Notes under the pieces: model-generated
Told to the model about the DNA's origin: nothing
Databases searched by the model: none
What the model saw: only the letters and a program-made list of their open reading frames with translations
Shown here: positions 48,875 through 56,263 of the stretch, piece by piece
Layout: every line of letters starts with the position of its first letter
Numbering within the stretch: the stretch's first letter is position 1
Made by a program: the position numbers and the translations under genes
Assembly (NCBI GenBank): GCA_041905405.1
Contig: JAYRLC010000014.1
Coordinates: 15,954 to 79,953 of the forward strand
DNA length: 64,000 nucleotides
Direction of reading: 5' to 3'
From: RAM1 sp041905405
Lineage (GTDB): Bacteria > Pseudomonadota > Gammaproteobacteria > Burkholderiales > Burkholderiaceae_C

Positions 48875-49873
48875 ATGCCCCTATTGACCAACGCCCGCAA
48901 GGCGGGCTCCATCACCGACGTTGCCGGCATCTCGGTCGGCCATTTCACCGACACGCGCCGCCCCACCGGCTGCACCGTGGTCATGGCGCAGGACGGCGCC
49001 GTGGCCGGCGTGGACGTGCGCGGCGCCGCGCCCGGCACGCGCGAAACCGACCTGCTCTCGCCCGTGAATCTGGTGGACACCGTGCACGCCGTGATGCTGG
49101 CCGGCGGCAGTGCCTGGGGGCTGGATGCGGCCAGCGGCGCGATGCGCTGGCTGGAAGAGCGTGGCATCGGCTTTGACGTGCGCGTGGGACGCCTGCCGAT
49201 CGTGCCGGCGGCCGTGCTGTTCGACCTGCTGGTGGGCGACGCATCCATTCGCCCCGATGCCGACGCCGGCTATGCGGCCTGCGCAGCTGCCAGCGCCAGG
49301 CGCCCCGCCGAAGGCAACGTGGGCGCGGGCACGGGCGCGGCCGTAGGCAAGATCTTCGGCATCGACCGCGCCATGAAGGGCGGCATCGGCACCGCCTCTG
49401 TCACGGTGGGCGGCGTGACCGTGGGCGCGCTGATCGCCTGCAACGCGCTGGGCGACGTGGTGGACCCCGACACGGCGCTGCCCGTGGCCGGCGCGCGCAC
49501 GGCCAACGGCAAGAAGCTGCTGGATACCCGCCGCGCCCTGCTGCGCGGCGATGCGCCGCGCCCGCTGCTGGCCGGCACCAACACCACCATCGGCGTGATC
49601 GCCACCGATGCCGCGCTGACCAAGGTCCAGGCCACCAAGCTCGCGCAGATGGCCCACGACGGCCTGGCGCGCAGCATCAACCCCGTGCACACCATGAGCG
49701 ACGGCGACACGCTGTTTGCGCTGGCCACGGGCCGCGCCAAAACCAAACCCGGCATGATGGTGCTGGGCACCATGGCGGCCGAGGCCACCGCGTGTGCCAC
49801 GCTGCGTGCCGTGCTGGCGGCGCGCAGCCTGACGGTGGGCCCGCTGCACCTGCCGTCCGCGAACGACCTGTGA
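48875..49873 (+). CDS. P1 family (DmpA/NylC-type) Ntn peptidase
   Basis: Self-processing N-terminal-nucleophile hydrolase of 332 aa. The expected autocleavage site is Asn236-Thr237 in AGTNTTIGVIATD, which would release a large and a small chain with Thr237 as nucleophile, as in 6-aminohexanoate oligomer hydrolase NylC. GGSAWGLDAASGAM and EGNVGAGTGAAVGK are further family motifs. Substrates may be beta-peptides or small amides. Confidence 0.88.
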   Translation: MPLLTNARKAGSITDVAGISVGHFTDTRRPTGCTVVMAQDGAVAGVDVRGAAPGTRETDLLSPVNLVDTVHAVMLAGGSAWGLDAASGAMRWLEERGIGFDVRVGRLPIVPAAVLFDLLVGDASIRPDADAGYAACAAASARRPAEGNVGAGTGAAVGKIFGIDRAMKGGIGTASVTVGGVTVGALIACNALGDVVDPDTALPVAGARTANGKKLLDTRRALLRGDAPRPLLAGTNTTIGVIATDAALTKVQATKLAQMAHDGLARSINPVHTMSDGDTLFALATGRAKTKPGMMVLGTMAAEATACATLRAVLAARSLTVGPLHLPSANDL

Positions 49874-49878
49874 AGCCC

Positions 49879-51210
49879 ATGCCACGCGTCATCCAGCACA
49901 CCCTGCTGTCCATCCGCGACCTGTTGCTGTCGGTCGGGCCGTTCGCGCTGCTGGCCGTGGCCCTGCTGGTGCTGGCCTATTGGTGGCTGGACCCGACGCC
50001 GCCGCGCCACGTGCGGTTGGCCACCGGCCCCGCGCAAAGCGCGTACGACCAGTTCGGCCAGCGCTACCAGAAGGCCCTGGCCGCCAGTGGCATCCGTGTT
50101 GAATTGATCCCCAGCGAAGGCTCATCGGCCAACCTCCAACTGCTGCGCGAGGGCAAGGCCGACCTGGGCTTTGTGCAGGGCGGCAGCGTGGACATCACGC
50201 AGGCGGACGAAAGCGGCATCGAGTCCCTGGGCAGCCTTTTCCTGGAGCCCGTGTGGCTGTTCTACCGCGAGAGCGCGGCGCGCCAGGTCACGGCAACCGC
50301 CACGCTGAACTCGCTGACACAGCTGACCGGCATGCGGCTGAACGTCGGCACGCCCGGCAGCGGCGTGCCCAGCCTGATGGCCAAACTGTTCGAGGCCAAC
50401 CGCATCGACCCGGCCACGCTGACGCTGTCGCAGCTGGAACAGACGCCGGCCACCGTCGCCTTCCTGGAGGGCACGCTGGACGCGGTCGTGTTCGCGTCCG
50501 CGCCCGAATCGCTGCTGGTTCAGATGCTGCTGCAGACGCCGGGCGTCAAGCTGCTGGACTTTGCGCAGGCCGAAGCCTATTCACGCCGCTTTCCGTTCCT
50601 GAGCCCGGCCACGCTGCCGCGCGGCGTGGTGGACCTGGCGCGCGACCAGCCGCCGGCAAATGTGCGGCTGGTGGCATCCACCACCGCGCTGCTGGCACGC
50701 GACACCACGCACCCCGCGTTGCTGCAGCTTTTTGCGCAGGCCGCGCGCGACATGCACAGCCCCGCCGGCTGGTTCAACCGCGCGCGCACCTTCCCCACCG
50801 TGGAGCAGAGCGAATTCCCGATCTCGGCCGAGGCCGAGCGCGCGCTCAAGGGCGGCAAGCCGCTGCTGCAGCGCTGGCTGCCGTTCTGGCTGGCCAATCT
50901 GGTGGAGCGCATGTGGCTGGTGCTGACCATCATCATCGCCATCCTGCTGCCGGCCAGCCGCATCGTGCCGCCGCTGTACGAGTTCCGCATCCGCTCGCGG
51001 GTGTTCCGCTGGTATGCGCAGCTGCGCGAGATCGAGGCGCGGCTGGAAGCCAACCCCGCCGACGGCGCAGCGCTGCTGGCCGAGCTGAATGCGCTGGACG
51101 ACAAGGCTGGTCACATCAACGTGCCGCTGTCCTATGCCGACGAGCTCTACGCGCTGCGCAACAACATCCATGGCGTGCGCAAGCGGGTGCTGCGCACTGA
51201 GGGGGCTTGA
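49879..51210 (+). CDS. TAXI family TRAP transporter solute-binding protein
   Basis: Protein of 443 aa with an N-terminal transmembrane segment (residues 18-37), a TAXI periplasmic binding domain (LATGPAQSAYDQFGQRY, GTPGSGVPSLM) and a second transmembrane helix near 340-360 followed by a cytoplasmic coiled tail. This membrane-tethered form occurs without TRAP permease genes, as here, and may serve signalling. It starts 5 bp after the peptidase stop, so the two are likely cotranscribed. Confidence 0.85.
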   Translation: MPRVIQHTLLSIRDLLLSVGPFALLAVALLVLAYWWLDPTPPRHVRLATGPAQSAYDQFGQRYQKALAASGIRVELIPSEGSSANLQLLREGKADLGFVQGGSVDITQADESGIESLGSLFLEPVWLFYRESAARQVTATATLNSLTQLTGMRLNVGTPGSGVPSLMAKLFEANRIDPATLTLSQLEQTPATVAFLEGTLDAVVFASAPESLLVQMLLQTPGVKLLDFAQAEAYSRRFPFLSPATLPRGVVDLARDQPPANVRLVASTTALLARDTTHPALLQLFAQAARDMHSPAGWFNRARTFPTVEQSEFPISAEAERALKGGKPLLQRWLPFWLANLVERMWLVLTIIIAILLPASRIVPPLYEFRIRSRVFRWYAQLREIEARLEANPADGAALLAELNALDDKAGHINVPLSYADELYALRNNIHGVRKRVLRTEGA

Positions 51211-51261
51211 AACTGGATGAACGATCAGTCGCGCAAATAGCAGGCGCACCTATAATTTGGT

Positions 51262-52171
51262 TCAAGTGGATTGGGGGTTCCTGGTCGGCGCTACAGCCTC
51301 GGTGGGTTCACCGGGGCTTTTCGCTTTATGGGGCGGATGAACCATCAGCCCCACGCCATCGAAATCACGTCCTGCGTTCGCACGGCCGCCGTCGCAATAG
51401 AACTTGCCCTTCAACACGTCGAACGCCTGGTTGGCCTGTTCGGGCCGCAAGTAGCGAACACCCACCGGTCGCGCCACCAGATCGGCCAGTTGAAGGCCAT
51501 CCAGATTGGTCTTCTTGTCGGCGAAGATCACATTGAAGGGCAGCGGTTGCGCAGAGCCATCGCCCGCGCAGATGCGACGGAACTCCAGTTCCAGTTCACG
51601 ATCTTCTTTCTTGCCCCGACACTCCACCACCACATGGGTCTGCAGATTTTGCTGTGCTTTCTCAGTCAGCAATTCATGCAACCGGCGCAGACACAGGTCC
51701 AGGGCGACGTGATAGGGGTTGGTTGCCGTACTGCCGGCGCGGCCCAGCCGAATCTTGTCCACCACGCAGGCAATCAGCATGAAGTTGCTCTGCACCATGA
51801 TGTCCGTGAGCTGATTCATGAAAGCAATGCGCGTGGGCAGGTGACTGAGAAAGGCGAAGTCCCCCTTTTGCTTGCGAATGTCGGTCTCGTGCAGCACCAC
51901 GCTGTCGTGCCCGAAATAGTTGAACTTCAGCTTCTCCAATGCGGGAATGATTTTTTCGCTGTAGTGCCGCTTGTGGAACACACACAAGGGCCAGCACAAA
52001 CACCGGATAGTCCGGATCAATGCTGGCCAGCGAATGATCGCCACTTTCGTCTACGTAGACGACGAAGTCGCTGAAGCGCCGTGCCGTTGCCGGCCGCGCC
52101 GGCACGCTTTCAACCGGCAACGCCTCCAGGGATTCAAATAGCGCGTACTGCGTACCCGGTGTGGTGCTCAT
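51262..52171 (-). pseudogene. DUF3800 gene interrupted by a frameshift
   Basis: The N-terminal part (from ATG 52171) carries VVYVDESGDHS, the conserved acidic DUF3800 motif, and runs to PVFVLAL. The remaining protein (CVFHKRHYSEKIIPALEKL to the QLADLVARPVG motif and beyond) continues in another frame. One extra base in the AC repeat at 51978-51986 accounts for the break. Restored, the protein would be about 300 aa. A phase-variable or sequencing-error explanation is possible. The last codons overlap a terminator hairpin. DUF3800 proteins have no established function. Confidence 0.8.
51296..51321 (+). terminator. Terminator hairpin after the TAXI gene, within the DUF3800 3' end
   Basis: GCCTCGGTG-GGTT-CACCGGGGC forms a 9-position stem with one mismatch, followed by TTTT (51318-51321), downstream of the plus-strand TAXI gene. 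On the minus strand it encodes the tail of the DUF3800 frame. Confidence 0.6.
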
Positions 52172-52185
52172 TGCCGGAGCAACAC

Positions 52186-54495
52186 TCAGGACAGCAGGTC
52201 CAGGCTGTTGCGCAGCGCCGCCTGCGCCACGGCGTCCAGCGCGCCTTCCACCACCGCCTGGTGCGCCAGCACGCGCAGGTTGCCCGCGGCATAAAGCTGG
52301 TCGATGGACTGGCGCGTCATCGAATGGTTGGCGCCGTCGGCTTCGGTGAACATGAACAGCGTGCCGTGCGGGCTGGCCCACGTCAGCTGGTTGCGCCGCC
52401 AGTGCCCGCCCTCCAGCCGCAGCTCCACCCAGGTGCCGGGGCTGAGGTCGATCGGCGCGGCTGCGGTGGCGGGCGGCACCGGATCGGAGGTGGTGGACAG
52501 CACGCCCGGCACCGTCTGCGCGGGCCCGCCCGCCGGGGCCGTGTCGGCGCCCGCTGCCTGGGTCTGCTCGAACAGCGGCCTGTCGGCCTGCGGCGCCTGC
52601 GTTTCAAGAAAGCCCGACTGGTGCGCCTCGGACGGCGCGATCCACAGGCCGCCGGCCAGGTCAGCGCCCGCGAACTGCGCCTCCAGCCGCGCCCGGGGCG
52701 AGTCATCCGCGCCGCCTGTGGGCTGCAACGCGCGCGCATGCAGGGCCATGAGCTCTTCAAAGAAGCGGCCCGCCTTCGACTTGGAAAAGCCGATGCTGTC
52801 CAGGCCCTCGCGCAGCCGGCCAATGAGCGTGGGCACCAGCCGGGCCAGCCGCGCGGGGTTGGCCGCCGCCACCTCGGGGATGGAACTCCAGAGCAGGTCG
52901 GTCACCACATCTTCATAGCCACCGGGGTCGGCCTGCCCGCTGCTGTCCAGCAGACGTGCCTGGGCGATCACCTGGGACCAGGGGCCCGCCACAAAATAGA
53001 CCACGCCGCGCGGCGCGCCGGCAGTCTGGGCACGCTCGCGCAGCTCCTTGGCGATTTTTTCGGCCAGCAGGTTGCGCTGCTCGGCCTGCAGCAGCGTGCG
53101 CACGGCCTTGTCGCGCTTGCGGCGCTCACGCTTTTGCTGCTCAGCCCAGGCGTCTTCCAGCGTGTGCAGCGCAAAGGCAAAGGGCTCGGCGCCCTCGATC
53201 TGGGTAGACACCAGTGCCTGCACGGCCTGGCGGGCCGGGTCCAGGAACGCGGCAAAGCCCGGCATGTCGGCACCCTGCCAGGCCAGGCTTTTCTGGATGA
53301 CCAGGTCCAGGAAACGGCGCGCGGGGTGACGCTTGTCGCTGAAAAACCGCGGATCCACCAGCGCCAGACGCAGCAGCGCGGGCTCCAGGTCGCGCACGAC
53401 CCGCTGCACCTCGGGCAACAGGCGCGCGTCGCTCGCGATGTTGTCCATCATGAGGCTCACGACCTCCAGGCCCAGCGCCTGGCCGGGGCTGGCCTTGCGG
53501 CGCAGCTTTTCCTGCAGCGTGCCCGGACCGCTGTCCACGCCGGACCGCTGGCCGCTCTGGCGCTGGCGGATGCGCTGCACCACTTCGTCCACCTGCTTCA
53601 TTTCCTGCAGGGCTTCGAAGGCCGCCGGCACGGTCGGTGAAAACTCCGGCGACGGCTCGCGGCCGTCGTCGAATTCGCGCGCGAATTGTTCGTCGAAGGA
53701 ATTGGCGCCCGCGTCCAGCTCGCCCGACAGCAGGCGCCGAAGCTGGCGCACCGTGAGCAGCGTGTCGGGTTTGTGCAGCCCGGCGTCCTGCGGCTTGTCC
53801 TTGTCATCGTCCAGCAGCCGTGCGACGGCGGGCGATTCCAGTTGCGTGATCACGTTGTAGCTGGCGGCGATCACGCCCTGCTCGCGCAGCATGTTGGACA
53901 GGAACGTGTAGTCGCGTGCCAGCAGCGGGCCCAGCGCCTCCCCCAGATGCGAAAGCCAGCGCATGCGCACGGCCGTTTTGACGCCGGTGGCGGCGATGGC
54001 ACTACGCAGGCCACGCACATACACGTCCGGGCGCAGCGGGTTACGGTCTGCCTGCGCGGACTTCAGCCCCTGCGCCGCGCTGATCAGTGCGGTCAGCTCG
54101 CCCAGCTCACCGTCCACCGCCAGCAGCGTGGCCTGCTGCGCGCGGGCAATCTCCATGCTTTCCTGGATCTGGTCGTCGCCCATGAGCTCCAGCGCATCAA
54201 AGCTCAGGCTGTTGCCGGCATCCTTGTCGGTAAAACCCGAAATGGCAGCGGCGAATTCGGCCAGCAAGGCCTGCGGAAAGCCTTCGCGCAGCTTGTCTTC
54301 GAACTGCATCAGCAGGCGCAGCGATTCCTGCTGGATCTCGCGCTCCTGCACGTCGTTGGCCAGCGCAATGCGCTGCGGCATGGACTGGCGGGACCGCTCG
54401 ACCATGCCGCTCATCAGCATCTTGCCGCGCTCCGCCGCCGCCGCGATGCAGGCGCGAAACGGTGTTTCCGGACGACTGGCTGGCGATGGCGGCAT
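52186..54495 (-). CDS. DUF1631 family protein (first paralogue)
   Basis: Large cytoplasmic protein of 769 aa. Landmarks are LSFDALELMGDDQIQESMEIARAQQ, RNPLRPDVYVRGLRSAI, LRLALVDPRFFSDKRHPARRFLDLV and a C-terminal PilZ-like domain (WVELRLEGGHWRRNQLTWASPHGTLFMFT). The family is sometimes labelled thymidine phosphorylase without support. It shares all these blocks with the paralogue at 56264-58459. It lies downstream of ettA on the same strand. Confidence 0.85.
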   Translation of the reverse strand: MPPSPASRPETPFRACIAAAAERGKMLMSGMVERSRQSMPQRIALANDVQEREIQQESLRLLMQFEDKLREGFPQALLAEFAAAISGFTDKDAGNSLSFDALELMGDDQIQESMEIARAQQATLLAVDGELGELTALISAAQGLKSAQADRNPLRPDVYVRGLRSAIAATGVKTAVRMRWLSHLGEALGPLLARDYTFLSNMLREQGVIAASYNVITQLESPAVARLLDDDKDKPQDAGLHKPDTLLTVRQLRRLLSGELDAGANSFDEQFAREFDDGREPSPEFSPTVPAAFEALQEMKQVDEVVQRIRQRQSGQRSGVDSGPGTLQEKLRRKASPGQALGLEVVSLMMDNIASDARLLPEVQRVVRDLEPALLRLALVDPRFFSDKRHPARRFLDLVIQKSLAWQGADMPGFAAFLDPARQAVQALVSTQIEGAEPFAFALHTLEDAWAEQQKRERRKRDKAVRTLLQAEQRNLLAEKIAKELRERAQTAGAPRGVVYFVAGPWSQVIAQARLLDSSGQADPGGYEDVVTDLLWSSIPEVAAANPARLARLVPTLIGRLREGLDSIGFSKSKAGRFFEELMALHARALQPTGGADDSPRARLEAQFAGADLAGGLWIAPSEAHQSGFLETQAPQADRPLFEQTQAAGADTAPAGGPAQTVPGVLSTTSDPVPPATAAAPIDLSPGTWVELRLEGGHWRRNQLTWASPHGTLFMFTEADGANHSMTRQSIDQLYAAGNLRVLAHQAVVEGALDAVAQAALRNSLDLLS

Positions 54496-54511
54496 GGGCT
54501 TGTCTCCCGCT

Positions 54512-56179
54512 TTACTTCAGTGCCTTGAAGCGTACACGCTTGGGCTTGGCGCCATCTTCGCCCAGGCGCTTTTTCTTGTCGGCTTCGTATTCCTGGTAGT
54601 TGCCGTCAAAGAACACCCACTGGCTGTCGCCTTCGGCGGCCAGGATGTGGGTGGCGATGCGGTCCAGGAACCAGCGGTCGTGGCTGATGACCATGACGCT
54701 GCCCGCGAACTCCAGCAGCGCGTCTTCCAGCGCGCGCAGGGTTTCCACGTCCAGGTCGTTGGACGGCTCGTCCAGCAGCAGCACGTTGGCGCCCTGCATC
54801 AGTGTCTTGGCCAGGTGCAGGCGGCCGCGCTCACCGCCGGACAGCATGCCGACCTTTTTCTGCTGGTCTCCACCGTTGAAGTTGAAGCGGCCGCAGTACG
54901 CGCGGCTGGCCATCTGGAACTTGCCCACGGTGATGATGTCCAGCCCGCCGGACACGTCTTCCCACACGGTCTTGTCGTTGGCCAGCGCGTCGCGGCTTTG
55001 GTCCACGAAGGACAGCTTCACGGTCTTGCCGATCTTCACCGTGCCGGTGTCGGGCTGTTCGCGGCCGGCGATCATCTTGAACAGCGTCGATTTGCCGGCG
55101 CCGTTCGGGCCGATGATGCCCACGATGGCGCCCGCCGGCACCTTGAAGCTCAGGTTGTCGATCAGCAGGCGGTCGCCAAAGCTCTTGGACACGCCCTCGA
55201 ACTCGATCACTTCGTTGCCCAGGCGCTCGGCCACGGGAATGAAGATTTCATTCGTTTCGTTGCGCTTCTGGTAGTCGACGTCGCTCAATTCCTCGAAGCG
55301 GGCCAGGCGCGCCTTGCTCTTGGCCTGGCGGCCCTTGGCGTTCTTGCGCACCCACTCCAGTTCGGCCTTCATGGCCTTGGCGTGGGCTTCCTCGCCCTTC
55401 TGCTCGGCCTCCAGGCGGGCCTCCTTCTGCTCCAGCCAGGTGGAGTAGTTGCCCTTCCAGGGGATGCCGCGGCCCCGGTCCAGTTCCAGGATCCATTCGG
55501 CCGCGTTGTCCAGGAAGTAGCGGTCGTGGGTGATGCCCACCACCGTGCCCGGGAACCGCGCCAGGAACTGCTCAAGCCATTCGACCGATTCGGCGTCCAG
55601 GTGGTTGGTGGGTTCGTCCAGCAGCAGCATGTCAGGCTTGGACAGCAGCAGGCGGCACAGCGCCACGCGGCGCTTTTCACCGCCGGACAGGTTGCCGATG
55701 GTCGCGTCCCAGGGCGGCAGGCGCAGCGCGTCGGCCGCGATTTCCAGCATGTGCTCGGAATCACCCTCGGCGCCGGCGGCGGAGATGATCGCTTCCAGCT
55801 TTTGCTGCTCTTCGGACAGTTTGTCAAAGTCGGCGTCCGGCTCGGCGTAGGCGGCGTAGACCTCTTCCAGGCGCTGCTTGGCGGCGGCCACTTCGCCCAT
55901 GCCGCCTTCGACCGACTGGCGCACGGTCTCGTCGGGGTTCAGCTGCGGCTCCTGCGGCAGATATCCGATCTTCAGGCCCGGCATGGGGACGGCTTCGCCC
56001 TCGATCTCGGTGTCGATGCCGGCCATGATCTTGAGCAGCGTGGACTTGCCCGAGCCGTTCAGGCCCAGCACGCCGATCTTGGCGCCGGGGAAGAAGCTGA
56101 GCGAGATGTCCTTGAGGATCTGGCGCTTGGGCGGCACGATCTTGCCGACGCGGTTCATGGTGTAGACGTACTGGGCCAT
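54512..56179 (-). CDS. ettA: Energy-dependent translational throttle protein EttA (ABC-F)
   Basis: ABC-F ATPase of 555 aa that binds the ribosomal E site and gates entry into elongation according to the ATP/ADP ratio. It has two nucleotide-binding domains, with Walker A GLNGSGKST (about residues 39-47) and GPNGAGKST (about 349-357) and signatures LSGGEKRRVALC and LSGGERGRLHLA. The inter-domain linker is rich in Arg/Lys/Glu. A GATAAT -10-like hexamer lies at 56216-56221. It is flanked by two DUF1631 genes. Confidence 0.95.
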   Translation of the reverse strand: MAQYVYTMNRVGKIVPPKRQILKDISLSFFPGAKIGVLGLNGSGKSTLLKIMAGIDTEIEGEAVPMPGLKIGYLPQEPQLNPDETVRQSVEGGMGEVAAAKQRLEEVYAAYAEPDADFDKLSEEQQKLEAIISAAGAEGDSEHMLEIAADALRLPPWDATIGNLSGGEKRRVALCRLLLSKPDMLLLDEPTNHLDAESVEWLEQFLARFPGTVVGITHDRYFLDNAAEWILELDRGRGIPWKGNYSTWLEQKEARLEAEQKGEEAHAKAMKAELEWVRKNAKGRQAKSKARLARFEELSDVDYQKRNETNEIFIPVAERLGNEVIEFEGVSKSFGDRLLIDNLSFKVPAGAIVGIIGPNGAGKSTLFKMIAGREQPDTGTVKIGKTVKLSFVDQSRDALANDKTVWEDVSGGLDIITVGKFQMASRAYCGRFNFNGGDQQKKVGMLSGGERGRLHLAKTLMQGANVLLLDEPSNDLDVETLRALEDALLEFAGSVMVISHDRWFLDRIATHILAAEGDSQWVFFDGNYQEYEADKKKRLGEDGAKPKRVRFKALK

Positions 56180-56263
56180 GGCTTTCTGTTCAGGGTGCGG
56201 TGGTGCAAACCCTTGATTATCAGGCCTGCCACCGGCGGCGGTGGTTCTGCGCGCGCCGGGTGT

